64,000 nt of DNA. Source: Adineta steineri. Lineage: Eukaryota; Rotifera; Eurotatoria; Adinetida; Adinetidae. The position numbers and the translations under genes are program-made. Within the stretch, counting starts at the first letter, position 1. Each line of letters opens with the position of its first letter. Location of the stretch: the NCBI GenBank assembly GCA_905250115.1, contig CAJNOI010000110.1, positions 186,001 through 250,000 on the forward strand, given 5' to 3'. The notes under the pieces were generated by a model. That model did no database searches. It was not told the DNA's origin and worked only from the letters and a program-made list of their open reading frames with translations. Positions 1-12,300 of this stretch are shown here, in pieces.

Positions 1-687
1 AACAACATCGGTAGTGTGTATGACGATATGGGAAAGTACTCAAAAGCACTTTCATTTTATGAAAAAGCTCTCGAAATTCGACAAAAAAGTCTTCCTTCAA
101 ATCATCCTGATTTGGCTGCTCCATACAATAACATTGGTGGTGTGTATGACAACATAGGCGAGTACTCGAAAGCACTTTCATTTTATGAAAAAGTACTTCA
201 AATTCTGGAAAAATCTCTGCCGTCAAATCATCCTCATTTGGCTACTTCATACAACAACATCGGTTTGGTGTATAACAACATGGGAGAGTACCCGAAAGCA
301 CTTTCATTTTACGAAAAAGATCTTGAAATTCTGCAACAAAGTCTTCCTTCAAATCATCCTGATTTGGCAACTTCATACAATAACATTGGTTTGGTTTATA
401 GCAACATGGGAGAATACTTGAAAACACTTTCATTTTATGAAAAAGCGCTTCAAATTCTGCAAAAATCTCTGCCTTCAAATCATCCTCATTTGGCTGGTTC
501 ATACAGCAATATCGGTACTGTATATATCAAGATGGGGGAGTACTTGGAAGCACTTTCATATTATGAACGTGCTCTGGACATCTCGCAGCACGCATTACCT
601 CCAACTCATCCTAATATTAAACATTTGAAAATGAGTATTGAAATTGTAAAAAAGAAATTGTATAAAGAATATTTCATAAATAAATAA
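1..687 (+). CDS. TPR-repeat protein (kinesin-light-chain type), 5' truncated by window edge
   Basis: The frame is open from base 1 and ends at TAA 685-687, so this is the C-terminal part of a longer protein. It shows about five 42-residue tetratricopeptide repeats with the recurring pattern NNIG.VY..MGEY.KALSFYEKAL.I.QKSLPSNHP. The last repeat is degenerate and is followed by a short basic tail (IVKKKLYKEY). TPR arrays of this kinesin-light-chain type are protein-interaction scaffolds. In bdelloids they are often found C-terminal to an ADP-ribosyltransferase domain, but nothing upstream is visible here to decide that. The repeats are nearly identical at DNA level, so they are young or homogenised. 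Function beyond a scaffold cannot be assigned. Confidence 0.85.
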   Translation, partial: NNIGSVYDDMGKYSKALSFYEKALEIRQKSLPSNHPDLAAPYNNIGGVYDNIGEYSKALSFYEKVLQILEKSLPSNHPHLATSYNNIGLVYNNMGEYPKALSFYEKDLEILQQSLPSNHPDLATSYNNIGLVYSNMGEYLKTLSFYEKALQILQKSLPSNHPHLAGSYSNIGTVYIKMGEYLEALSYYERALDISQHALPPTHPNIKHLKMSIEIVKKKLYKEYFINK

Positions 688-1015
688 AAGAATGTTTTGT
701 CCGCTTATTTTTGAATTAATTCTATTTTTAGTGTCTCGCACACGTGTACAGAGAACAACTCTGGAAATAATTAAAACGTAATGGATAAAGACGACTTGTA
801 GGATAATACACATACATACATATCTGTATAAATGACCTTCTCAGACATATTTACGTTTCTAATTCTTTACAAGAGTATTTCCTATAATAAATAAAGAAGA
901 AAAAAAAATATTACCGTAAATATTGGCCGTGAACTAAGACAACCTTAAAAGAACAACAAATCGGGAAAAATGAAAAACGAGTAACTTAGATGGAATTGAA
1001 TTGAGTTGAATTGTA

Positions 1016-1051
1016 ATAGGGTGAGTGTGCGTATGGATGTGAGTGAGGGGA
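1016..1051. repeat. Degenerate G-rich telomere-like patch
   Basis: A stretch of GTGAGTGTGCGTATGGATGT followed by a GTGAGTGAGGGG tail stands out from AT-rich surroundings. It resembles one arm of the GTGTGGGTGTGGATG family seen elsewhere in the window. No matching C-rich arm is visible nearby, so it is a solo or decayed copy. The rest of 688-1147 holds no gene. Confidence 0.45.
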
Positions 1052-1147
1052 TGCATCAAATTTTGCTGAGAGATGCTGAAGTACAGCTGAAGTGTTGTTG
1101 TGCTGAAAGGTGCTATGATACTCATATAGTTTTGAAGGTACCATATT

Positions 1148-1514
1148 ATCTGAGCTTAAAACTACTGATGACCGTTAAATATTGTCATTGAAGTTTTTTA
1201 CTAAAATAAAGTTAATTTTCTAAAATAACGATTATTCTTAAAGTTTGATTGAAGATTTTCGGGGATGAGGAATCCGAATCGATAACTGGTTTATCAAAAT
1301 TAGTGAACTTGGAACTTATACTAGAAAATTTTATCCTGCTGAGATTCTGAAAGTTACAAACTTCGATAAATCAGTAATCGATTCGGATCCCTCACCCCCG
1401 AAAATCTTGAATCAAACTTTAACAGAAATCGTTATTTTCGAAAACAAACCTTATTTTAGTGAAAAAATCAACTGACAATATTTAATGATCATTAGTAGTT
1501 TTAATCTTAGATTC
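1148..1514. mobile_element. Fold-back (long inverted repeat) element, about 370 bp
   Basis: The left arm (1148-about 1285) and right arm (about 1375-1514) are imperfect reverse complements. Both contain AAAACTACT, TTAAATATTGTCA, ACTAAAATAA, AATAACGATT, AAAGTTTGATT and AAGATTTTCGGGG, then GGATCCGAATCGAT or near matches. About 90 bp separate the arms. No coding capacity and no clear target duplication are seen. This fits a non-autonomous MITE or fold-back DNA transposon of unknown superfamily. The arms differ at many sites, so it is not recent. Confidence 0.75.
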
Positions 1515-2193
1515 GGTTTCATAAAAACATGTTTCATACTCTGAAATGAGGCTTTAAACATCTTCCATCTTTCTATAGCATAAAATTAATTTAACTGTAA
1601 TCTAAAAAAATTCTTTTTGATAAGAAGTTTAATCTCTCAGAAGATTTAATTTATAGATACATATAATGTCAAATATAATATAAAAGTAAAACCATTTAAT
1701 TTAATTTTTAATTAAATAAATTAAAAAATGGACATCATTTATATTTGAAATAAATTAAATTATCAAAAAATTAAATTATTTTTAACGACAAATTGTGCAA
1801 CAAATTATTTATATTTCTTACTCACAGTTTCTATATACAGAAGAATCTTTTAAACTTTTTCTTTACTTAGTTTGCGAAGTTATTTCTTTTTGTAACACAT
1901 GTTTTCTGCATTTTATCGTTCTGTTATCGCTATCGTAGAAAGAAAGAAATGTGTTTTTTTTCTCATCATCCAAGAAAAGAACACGTAATTTATTTGGTCG
2001 ATAAGAAAGGTCAACGCATGTCTAAAAACACAACAGAATAAACGAGCAGAAAAAGAAAGTATGTATGTACTGTTTTACCTTCGTATTAAGGCGATATTCA
2101 TTTCAGCTTGATATAGAAGATGAATTTTAGAGTTGCTTAACGATGTGATGTATAGAATAACTCTGGTCTGATATTTTTAGTCGTAGCTACAGA
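1515..2193. other. AT-rich spacer
   Basis: No open frame, RNA gene or repeat that I can support. The sequence is AT-rich with poly-A/T runs, for example AATTTAATTTTTAATTAAAT near 1700. It lies between two fold-back elements. Confidence 0.6.
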
Positions 2194-2760
2194 TGTAAGA
2201 TGCCGGCAATGCAAAAATCGAGTAAAAATTTTTATTCTCAATTTTTATACACTATTCAATAGAGTTTGAGCTGATGACCACGAAAAATTATGTTTTAATC
2301 TTATATAATAAATACTTCTGTCCGATCGAAAAATACGAAATACACATCTTTTCCAAAATATGCAAAATCTTTAACTTTGTTCTTTTTTTCAACTTTGGAG
2401 AATAATTTTTTCAAATTCGAAATTAACATAAAAAACTGGATCAAATGATGTATATTTTAAGTTAATTTATAGACTTTCATTTTTTAAAGTATCATCGGAG
2501 CATTGAATTTGTGGTATATGGGTGAAAAACTGAAAGTTCTGAAATTGACTCAAAAGATACATTATCTTATTCAGTTTTTATGCTAATTCCGAATCTGAAA
2601 AAGATCTATTTTTCTCGAAAAACGACATCCTTCGTATATTTCGTATTTTTCGACCGGACAAAAGTATTTACTACGTAAGGTTGAAAGATAGTTTTTCGTG
2701 GTCATCAGCTCAAACTCTGTCGAATGATTTTACTCGATTTTGAATTGCTACCACCTTACA
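2194..2760. mobile_element. MITE with about 150-bp terminal inverted repeats
   Basis: The left end TGTAAGATGCCGGCAATGC and the right end (reverse complement) TGTAAGGTGGTAGCAATTC open inverted repeats that continue for roughly 150 bp. Shared blocks include AAATCGAGTAAAA, AGTTTGAGCTGATGACCACG, AAATACTT.TGTCCG and TCGAAAAATACGAAATA. The centre is non-coding. A partial relative of the same end lies at about 28342-28440, which confirms a dispersed family. No target duplication is obvious. The superfamily cannot be told from the ends alone. Confidence 0.8.
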
Positions 2761-3211
2761 ATTGTAAGTCTTAGAAGCCTTTATTCCTCTATTAGTAATC
2801 TATGCTATCACGACAAATAGCCAACTTTGTAAAGCCACATATAAATCGCCTTTACTAACACCTGCAGAAACATATCGTATACTTATAGTCATACGATAAA
2901 ATACTTTCCTGAACCTATATCTATTTCGAAAATACATCAAAACAGAAGAAAGTATTTGAGTAAAACTATCATTTCTAGAAATATCAGGAATGCATTAAAT
3001 ATCGATTAACGACTAAAAACATTACATTCACCAGCAGATCATTTTTTCCTAAAATCTAGAAAACCTCTTAAAATGTTTCTTTTTTTTCTTCTTCGGAAGC
3101 TAGGAAATAGATATATTGGAAAACAGAAACAACAAATAACGGTTACAGAACAAATACAAGCGTATAATCAGAAACAAAGAACGTCCTGAATAAAAATCGA
3201 ATTAGAGCAAA
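2761..3211. other. Spacer and putative promoter region of the FAD monooxygenase
   Basis: AT-rich DNA between the MITE and the monooxygenase start. A clear TATA box is not identifiable. The 30 bases before the ATG are A-rich (ATTAGAGCAAA before ATG). Nothing else is supported. Confidence 0.4.
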
Positions 3212-4456
3212 ATGTCCAAATCCAATGTTTTAATTGCTGGTGCCGGCATTGCTGGACCAGTTCTCGCCTTTTGGCTTTCAAGAGCTGGCATGAGATCAGT
3301 AGTAGTCGAACGCGCACCAGGATTGCGGACTGCTGGACAAACAATAGACATTCGCGGTGTAGGCTTCGAAGTGGTACGTAGAATGGGCCTCGAAGAACTT
3401 ATTCGCAGTAGAACCACTCGTGAACAAGGTATCGCAATAGTAGATGCATCAAATCGAAAACGGGCGGAATTTCCTGTAAGTCTACCTGGCGGAGGTCAGG
3501 GCTTCACTTCAGACATCGAGATAGTACGCGGTGAACTCGTTAAGATTCTCTATGAATCAACCTGCAACAGCAACAATGTAGAGTATGTTTTCGAAGATTA
3601 TATCACGTCTATTAAGGATCACGGCGATCGTGTAGAAGTTGGTTTTGCAAAGGGCTCTGTCCGTGAGTTCGATCTAGTGGTTGCAGCAGATGGAATGCAC
3701 TCGAAAACACGTCGTCTTGTGTTCGATGGGCAGTCTTCGCTTCGTCCTCTTGGCCAGCACGTGTGCTATTTTACGATTCCATATCACGAATCAGATGGTA
3801 CTTGGGCACGCTGGTACAATGCACCAGGTGGTAGAACTATTTTACTGCGGCCAGATAATCTTGGAACAACTCGTGCACTTCTGGCAATAACGAGCAATTC
3901 TTCAGAAGCATACGAAAAACTTGATGTAAAGGCACAAAAGGAAGCGATACACAAGATATTTGCCGATGCTGGATGGGAAGCTTCTCGTGTTCTTTCAGCG
4001 ATGGATGCAGCGTCTGATTTCTATTTACAAGAAATTGCGCAAATCAAGATGGAACATTGGTCGAAAGGTCGAGTTGCTCTCTTAGGTGATGCAGGATATT
4101 GTCCTTCGCCTATAAGTGGTATGGGAACAAGCCTAGCAATCGTCGGAAGTTATATTCTCGCAGGAGAGCTTGCTCGTTGCAAAAATCATCAGGATGCATT
4201 TGCTTCTTATGAAAGTCTTATACGTCCCTATGTCGACAAGGCACAAAAGCTACCTCCTGGAGCGCCGCAAATTGCTAATCCTCAGACTCAATTTGGGATT
4301 TCCGTGCTCCGTAATGTGCTGGGCTTCGTTTCAAAGTCAGGTTTAGCACGATTGTTCGAAAAATATTTTGCGACACCGCCTGCGGATTCTATCAAATTGC
4401 CAACCTACGAGATATATGAAGCTACGACTCATGGTGCCAAGCCATCAAACAAATGA
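3212..4456 (+). CDS. FAD-dependent monooxygenase (aromatic hydroxylase / TetX-like), bacterial-type
   Basis: This is a 414-residue flavoprotein of the PHBH/TetX class, which uses FAD and NAD(P)H to put one oxygen atom into an organic (often aromatic) substrate. Visible motifs are the N-terminal Rossmann GxGxxG (residues 10-15, GAGIAG) followed by VVVER at the end of beta-2, the DG motif VVAADGMHS around residue 160, and the second FAD motif GRVALLGDAGYCPSP near 290, with the ribityl-binding helix GMGTSLAI after it. Length matches the family. There are no introns, the reading frame is richer in GC than its surroundings, and the protein looks bacterial or fungal rather than metazoan. Horizontal acquisition is therefore likely, as is common in bdelloids. 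A polyadenylation-like AATAAA lies near 4611. The substrate is unknown. Confidence 0.88.
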   Translation: MSKSNVLIAGAGIAGPVLAFWLSRAGMRSVVVERAPGLRTAGQTIDIRGVGFEVVRRMGLEELIRSRTTREQGIAIVDASNRKRAEFPVSLPGGGQGFTSDIEIVRGELVKILYESTCNSNNVEYVFEDYITSIKDHGDRVEVGFAKGSVREFDLVVAADGMHSKTRRLVFDGQSSLRPLGQHVCYFTIPYHESDGTWARWYNAPGGRTILLRPDNLGTTRALLAITSNSSEAYEKLDVKAQKEAIHKIFADAGWEASRVLSAMDAASDFYLQEIAQIKMEHWSKGRVALLGDAGYCPSPISGMGTSLAIVGSYILAGELARCKNHQDAFASYESLIRPYVDKAQKLPPGAPQIANPQTQFGISVLRNVLGFVSKSGLARLFEKYFATPPADSIKLPTYEIYEATTHGAKPSNK

Positions 4457-4632
4457 AGACATCCATAAAAGAGTACCGAGAGCGTCTTGTCTGTTTTATT
4501 AATGAACTCTGAAGCACTCTAATTGTACTCGTTAATCATTTTAATGCTTTATAGATATAATTTGTTTTTTGTTTTGCATTTCTACTTTTTATGTATTACA
4601 TAAGCACATTAATAAAAGATTAGATCACTTTT

Positions 4633-4732
4633 NNNNNNNNNNNNNNNNNNNNNNNNNNNNNNNNNNNNNNNNNNNNNNNNNNNNNNNNNNNNNNNNNNNN
4701 NNNNNNNNNNNNNNNNNNNNNNNNNNNNNNNN
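4633..4732. other. Scaffold gap (100 N)
   Basis: Exactly 100 N, the usual placeholder for a gap of unknown size. The 5' end of the laccase gene is lost in it. Confidence 0.98.
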
Positions 4733-7700
4733 ATTTTTAAATTAACAAGCCTAAACCACCTGAGGCACTTGGTCGCATAACTATTTACATCCGAAAGCCA
4801 TCTCCAGATGATGATGATGACCGCAAACCCCCTCTACGTGTTTATATTCCTGCTGCTCGCTATTATGCGCGACGATTTCGTATGTTTACCGATGATTTAC
4901 CTAACTTTCGATGTATTCGATAATTTTCTTTTGTAGCTTTGAAAGGTCCATTTTTAAATTTCATGCTCTCAACACCTATCTTTGCCAATCGAGCAACTCA
5001 AGAAACAATTATTTATTCACCGTCACGAGGTAAATAGTATTCAAATACAAAGAAAATATTTGTTCTAAGATGACTTTAGTTTACATTCTACCTGCATTGA
5101 CTGATGGTCGTGGCAAACTATATTCGATAGCCAGACTTATTGCAACAGGTTATGCTAGTTTCACCGCGGAGGAAATGCATTCATCCAAGTCAATTGATGT
5201 GAATACTTATTTTCAATCAAGCGCAGGTCTGTTGTGTTCCAAAAATTCTCATCTTATATTAACCTAGTATATTATAGTTACTGGTGCTCGTGTTCCAAAA
5301 ATAGACACTCAAAGAGGTGGTTTTTCGAGTGGTCTCCGTGTCAACGTTGATTCTTTTGGTATTTATGGCGATGAAGACATGAATGATGATAGTGACGAGT
5401 ACTATGAAGAGGATAATGATAAAAACAACAAGCATCATCATACATATGATAAACCACGTCACCGGAATTCAAGTAATATACATTTCCTTTAAGTTTTCTC
5501 ATCCAAACCATAGATACTCTTCTATTCTTTATCAGTATTTTATCATTTAATTAGTTTTAAAAACATAGAGTATGCATTAATATTAAGTACAGAAATTCTG
5601 ATTTTCTAGAACTAAAACGTTTTTCATGCCATGGGAGTGATTTGTTTTCTTTGAAGGACCATCATACAGGACAAAACCATCAAACAAAAAGACCACAAGC
5701 TCATCAAAATCTACCACCACAGGTAAATACTAAGTGAAAAAGTTGTGCAAGTTTTTTTTTCTTTCGTCTTGAGAGTGTAGGTGTGAGTGTTATCTTCACT
5801 TAATATTCATACCCACACTCATAAAGTCAAAAAGATACTCTTGTTGTTGACAATTAAAATATATTTCATGTTGCTCTTGCAATTAGTCATCGTATACTCG
5901 ACTATTTTTTTTTCGTAGAAGACGACTCATCAGAAACGACAATAACATCAACCAAGAAGACCACAAGTGTATCAACAGCAACAAAGAGTAAGTAGCATGT
6001 GAAGGTATTTCGAGTCTTTTTTGTAACGTACAAATAGAAAATACTGAGTGCAAATGAAAGTTTTTTACGCTGAATCTAATTTACTCCTTGATTTTAATTC
6101 AAAACCTTTGACAAGTTCAAAAGAATGTCATGATGAAAGAGAACGTGTTCGATACACAACTTTCTCTCTGTTTATTCGCTGAGTTAGTAATGAAGATATT
6201 TAGTACAAAGAATAGATCTGCTATTAAAATTATATGAAGTTTTGCATTTGTTTAGAATCAGTTCCACATTACGATCATGCTGGTGTTAATTTTACATTGA
6301 TTCTCGAATACATTTTTCCATATCCTCAATCTAAGAAACCCGTTATTGGCATTAACGGTACATCTCCTGGTCCATTGATTGATGTGTTCGAAAATGATAC
6401 AGTTATAATTCGAGTCATTAATCGATTAGATGTTCCTACAGCCATTCATTGGCATGGTGTTCGACAAATAGGTACACCAGATATGGACGGTGCTGTTGGA
6501 TTAAGTCAGTGTGCTATACCTCCAGGACATGAAATGATTTACAAGTTTCAAGCAACACCAGCAGGATCAACATGGTATCATGGACATCTTCTTGAACAAC
6601 TCACAGACGGATTATTTGGACCATTAATTATTCGTCGTCGCCCGGAATCATATTCAGATTTGTATCAAAGCGAACAAATACTTACAATCGCAGATTGGTA
6701 CAATATTCCTGCGCACACGGGACTAGTCCCCTATCATTATAGTCCAACAAATCCTTTTGGTCTTCCTCCTCCACCAGATGCTATTGTGGTAAATGGTAGT
6801 TTTACTCAGTCGTTGGTCATTCCAGCTAATGGTTCAGAAGTTATTCGATTTCGTGTAATATGTGCTACTGCATTCTCAATGTTTACAATATCAATTGATG
6901 GTTTGCGGTTATATATTATTGAAGTCGATACAACAACGACCATACCTTATGCAGTCGATTCGTTTACAGTAAATGTTGCCCAACGTGTTTCATTCTACGT
7001 TAACTTGACCGAATTAGATCCGACTTATAATTCATCCGGTACCCCATCAGTTTATATACGAATACAAGCTAATGAGGCAGTCTATGCTCAAGACGTTCCT
7101 CATTTTATTCCTCCTTACGAAAATCGATGTTATCCTTATCCAACTTTCTTCACTTCATTGTATCTTGCCGTTTTATCACTTGATTCAACAAACTCAGCAC
7201 CAACATATGCAGCTAGTTCAGCGACTCCAATCCTATCGAATGTTAGTCCTCCACTGGATACAAATATTCTAGATGCTCGACCTCTAATTCGAAATGCAGA
7301 CGGAATTCCAGATTCAACTCATTACTGTTATATTGAGGTTACATTTGGTGCCGATTCAGATGGATATGGTGTTGCATTTGTGAATAACGTCACATATAGT
7401 TCAGATGCAAATTATATGCATATGAGAGATGATCCACCAGCGGGATTTACTTCGGACTTATATGAACCCTTAGTCTTTCAAATGGTCAGAAAGGCTGGTC
7501 AATTAGCAATTCCATCACCTCTTCTTCAAGCGGGAAACGATTTGCCAGTTATTCAAAGTGATCAAAACGGACATTACTTAATCCCTTATCAAGCTGTTGT
7601 TGATATTCTTATAAACAACACAGCTGGTGGTGAACATCCTTTTCATTTACATGGCCATAATTTTTGGATTGTCTCATCATCGGACTATCCCGAAGCTGAA

Positions 7701-7973
7701 AAGCTGTATGCAGGAGACTATATTCAACGTGATACTGTCAGTGTACCAGCAGGCGGTTGGGCTAAAATTCGATTTGTAGCCGATAATCCTGGTGCTTGGT
7801 TCTTTCATTGTCACATCGAATGGCACATGGCAGATGGACTAGCTGTAGCTATCATTGTTGCACCTGAACAGCTTTTGACTAATGGTTATAATATTCCACA
7901 AAGTGGACAAAAACAGTGCGAAGCACTACAACGATTCAATACGACTTATGACCCTGTATTACCCTCAAATTAA
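4733..7973 (+). CDS. Multicopper oxidase (laccase-like) with long N-terminal extension, 5' end in gap
   Basis: Exons read by phase: 4733-4879, 4937-5029, 5080-5226, 5278-5472, 5657-5722, 5919-5987 and 6256-7973. All junctions have GT..AG and keep one frame. The last exon is a full laccase fold with four copper signatures: HWHG (near 6445), YHGH (near 6575), HPFHLHGH (near 7635) and HCHIEWHMADGL (near 7808). All type 1, 2 and 3 ligands are present, so oxidation of phenol-type substrates with reduction of O2 to water is expected. The upstream exons encode an unfamiliar region, then an acidic DDSDEYYEEDND stretch, His run and Lys/Ser/Thr-rich linker, so the oxidase may be secreted or anchored by sequence now in the gap. 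Laccases are mainly fungal, insect and bacterial, so foreign origin of the oxidase exon is plausible. The join between extension and oxidase is my inference from phase. Confidence 0.82.
5768..5820. repeat. Telomere-like short inverted-repeat element (intronic)
   Basis: It starts CTTGAGAGTGTAGGTGTGAG and ends ATACCCACACTC, an imperfect hairpin of about 53 bp. It lies inside the intron 5723-5918 of the laccase gene. It belongs to the G-rich arm / C-rich arm family listed at several other positions. Confidence 0.6.
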
Positions 7974-9363
7974 CTAACAAGAACAAATATCCATATTTTA
8001 TAGAACTCTTCATTTCTTTTTTTGTTCAACAGAAATCTGTATCAATTTTTAAATATTAATCTATGTATTTTTGTTAATAGGTAGACACTTTTTCAATAAA
8101 TCATATTCTTATTATTAATTTTGTCTAAAGAAGAGAAGCAATTCATAGAATATATTACATTATACAGTATTTACTAACAGTATTTTAAACTATTCCAATT
8201 CTCTAAATAGATTCGTAACGTAAGCAAACTCCATCATAATAGCCTTAGTATACATAAATCTTTAAGAGTTTTTTTTGGTCAATATTCTTATCTAGTACAC
8301 TCATTCATGTTAGAGAATGTGCAAGGAAAGAGAAAAAGAAGTCTTTTTTCTGTATATCATCCTTCATAAAACATTTTTTTCTCTTATCAGTACCATGTTA
8401 TTTGCACTAATTGTGACAATTTCAGGTCTAGTATAGAGCTGTATAAGATTTGGTATACATGTTTACTTTTATTCTTCAAAAGGAATCATCTGTCAACTGA
8501 ATATTTTTCGTGCCTTATATAGCACTCAAAACATCCAGTAGCTTAATATAGAAAAGTACAAATACTAAAAGGTAACAGTATCGAAAGGTAAGAGTACTGA
8601 GAGCAAAGACAAATATCAAAAGGGTGTGGGTGTGGATGTGGATATGATTGTGAATACAAGAAGTGTAAAACTCCTAAACCCACACCACTATTAAATAATT
8701 AGGATAAGCGCATATTTTTAGAAATACTTTTGGAACTTCTATGTAATTGCTGAAATAAAGTACGTAATTTTGCATATCAAACATTGTATATTCTAGTCAT
8801 AGAAGAGAAAATATTATTGTACTAGAATTAAAACTATCTCAAGATTCTATTTTCTTAATCAGATATTATATGGATAAGTCAAAGTGAAAATATTTTAAAT
8901 TAGTACTAATTACTAATAAATATATGATTTCTGATTACAATCTAGATCGAGTCTTCCTTTAGAAATAATGTATGTAAAAGCATATTCTATGATATTTAGA
9001 ATATCATGTAAATTAATAGATCTCGTTCTTTCTTTTTATATTTGATATAAATGAAATGTGATAATTCAATAGTATTATTTTATCTATCACATAAATATAC
9101 GACCTTGATTTTTTGTTATCTTTGTTCAACTAAAGAATACTTAAGCATTAAATCAAAGAATAATAGCAATAATAGTATCTGATTCAAACCAATGATTCGA
9201 ATAATATATTCTACGAACTCAATACTAGTTTAGAAGGAAAAAAAATTTCGTCTCATCCCAATTTCCTAGACTATTTTCAAATACATCAATGAAATTCAAA
9301 CAACAATTTGTAAGCAGACAATGATTTTATTATAGCGAATTTAGAAGAATTTTTTTAAAACAA
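7974..9363. other. Intergenic, convergent gene ends
   Basis: Spacer between the laccase stop and the stop of the minus-strand receptor gene. AATAAA-like signals occur near 8095, and the telomere-like hairpin at 8621-8689 is the only structured feature. No coding frame is supported. Confidence 0.6.
8621..8689. repeat. Telomere-like short inverted-repeat element
   Basis: The G-rich arm AGGGTGTGGGTGTGGATGTG is followed after about 35 bp by the C-rich arm AAACCCACACCAC. The arm contains two adjacent TGTGGG-like units. It sits 3' of the laccase gene. Confidence 0.7.
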
Positions 9364-12300
9364 TTAGTATTGTGTAGTATTATTTATGAGGAATATGCGA
9401 AATCGTCGACGATAATGTGATATTGCATGTTTGAATTCTTTTTTATAAATTGGTGATGGTAGAACAAAAATTAAAAACATACATGTTGATGGTATAAATG
9501 AAAGAAAATAACCACTAAGATAAAACCACAATAGATGAGTTGATTTATCACATTTTAAAACAAATGAAATGATTAAATGTGGTAATGTTAAAGTTATGAT
9601 AATCATAGGACTAATTAATAGATGTTTATGTTGTTTAATTTTAGTTACAAGATGTTTTTTGAAGCTAAGATTTTTTTGAGAAGTTGATCGTTGACGAGTA
9701 GTAATTATAATAATAGTAGCAGCTGAAATAAAGTTAATTATTAATGGACCTACATAATGAAACATTATTAATGTAAAACTATATATTTGTACAAATGATG
9801 TATAAGTAACAACACACCAGCTTCGTTCTTCAGTTTTATCAGTAAAAACACGAAGGTCAATTATTTGTGGAATATAAATAGCAAAATTGCTTAAAATCAT
9901 TGTTATAATAACATATTTAGCAACTCTTAAGCTTTTCTGTTTATCAAAATTAATTCCTTGTCGTACGGAAATAATTCTTTCTATAGCGACGCAAGCATGC
10001 AGCCATTTATCGATATATAATATGACTTTGAGAAGTGGTTCAACAATTCGACAATTTAAAAGAAGAATAGTTTGTAAACCACGTTCTTCTAAAGTTAATT
10101 GATAAGACAGAAACAGTAACCAAAATTTCAATGTAAATAATATCATAATTGCTAATGAATTAATTGATGCAGTCAAAAGATAAATGCCACAGCCAACTTT
10201 TTGTGATGCTTCTCTTCGGAAAATCATCATTGATAAAATACAGTTAACGAGACCTATAAGAAATATAATCATTGTTATAATAGCACTCACTTTAACTGTA
10301 ATAGGTTGTTGAGATAATATAACATTACGTTTAAACTCATAACCTAAAATTTCATCTAATGTTGAACCAAGAGCTTTGGCATAAAATTGACATTCATTAC
10401 CAAAAAAGCATTCAGGACATATACATATTCTTGTCGATGGACAAGTTGGATGATCTTGTACACATTCTGCTTCATTTGCACAATATTTTTTTAATTTACA
10501 TTCAAAATTTCTATTATGTTTAAATTCCATGCAGTTAGCATGATGTTCATTTGTACATAAACATAAATAAGCTTCATCAATAAAACAAGTTAGATCATAA
10601 TTCATATGACAAAGTTTATGAAAAAATACTACGCGTCGATATTGAGTCATATTCAATATTGTTGAATTTAATAAATGTTCCACAGGAATACATTCTTGTG
10701 TCGAGCGAATTGATGTAGAAAGATCTATTTGTGGTAATTGTTGAATAACAGCAAGATAAAATTTCTTATTAGCTTGAACAATGGCCATATGATATAACAT
10801 TGAAATATAAAAAGTAACACTATGTTGAAAGAGTGTTAATTTTTGTAATTTAATCGTAGTAATTGGATTTGATTGATTTGATAGTGTAAAGAAATAACCA
10901 ACGACATAAGCTGGAATATCAATACCAATTAGAGAAACATTAAGTCTTGCTTTTAAATTTTGACACTTGTAACCAAAATATCGATCAGGACAAATACATG
11001 TATAACGACTATTAGATTTGGTTACATCAGCTGGTACACATTTGCCATTATTTTTACAAGCATTAATTGGACATGTTGATGTGAATAAACATCGTGAACC
11101 AAATTTATTTAATGGACATACACATATTGATTGATTATATGTAATTCCCAAATGAAATGAATCATATGAACATATTTGATGATTTATTGATATATTACAA
11201 TGAGTACCTGTCCATTTAGAATTACATCGACAAAAATATTTATTCTTATTTAAATATTTTACACATCTGCCATTCACGCAACTAGTTAAGCAACTTGATG
11301 AATTATCAACTGATTGATTTGATAAAATTAATGAAATACCCATTCGATTGATAGGTAAGAAAAGAAAATTAATAGGAAAATACCAACTTCCAACGTATGT
11401 TATTTGAGTTTTTTCAAATGCATCAATACGTATACTATAATTATGAGAAATATTTTTTGGACGTTCTGGAAATAATAAATATCGATTAAGTTTTACACTA
11501 CAACTTTGCTTTGTTATATAGACAAATTGATCATATGAAATAATATCTTGTCGTTTATCGATCTCATCAATTAACATAATAACAATAGCATAAGTAGTAT
11601 GTCTATCAACTGAACTCAAATGTAATGTTAAACTAATTCGTTGGTTTTGATATTGGCATAAGTGACCATAGTAACTTGGTGGACATTTACATACATTATT
11701 AAAAGTATCATTTTCACTTCGAAGATGAACAGTAAGTCCACGATTACAATACCACGAACTGTTGCCAATTACAAATGTTGTGGAATTTGTAACCAACGGT
11801 TGATCTATTGGCCAAGAAAAGCTTTCATTGATAAAATTTTGTTCTAATGATGGATAACTAGGTAATGTTCGAACAGAAAAATATTGAATTCGACGATTGT
11901 CTTGTTCACTTAGATCACAAAGAACTTGTTCAACTTCATTTCGATTGTATATTAAATCATTCTTACAGTTAAAAACTTGAAAGATATCACAAAGTTCTCC
12001 TTCATCTTCACGACTTTTTGGACAATCTAGTTCATCATCACATAATTGAAATGATGATAAACATTCATTATCAGTTGAGCAGCGAAAGCGTAGTGATATG
12101 TCAGTTGGAGGATAACGTCTTCGGCATTCATGTTGTTCATCTGACGCACCTAAGCAATCAACATCGCCATTATTAACACGTTCAGAGGGTAAACAAAATA
12201 CAGTATAATTAAAACGATCTACACATGCTTGAGTTCCTGATGGGCATTTACCGTGACCACAATTATCTTCATCTCGTCCATCTTTACATGCCCAATAACC

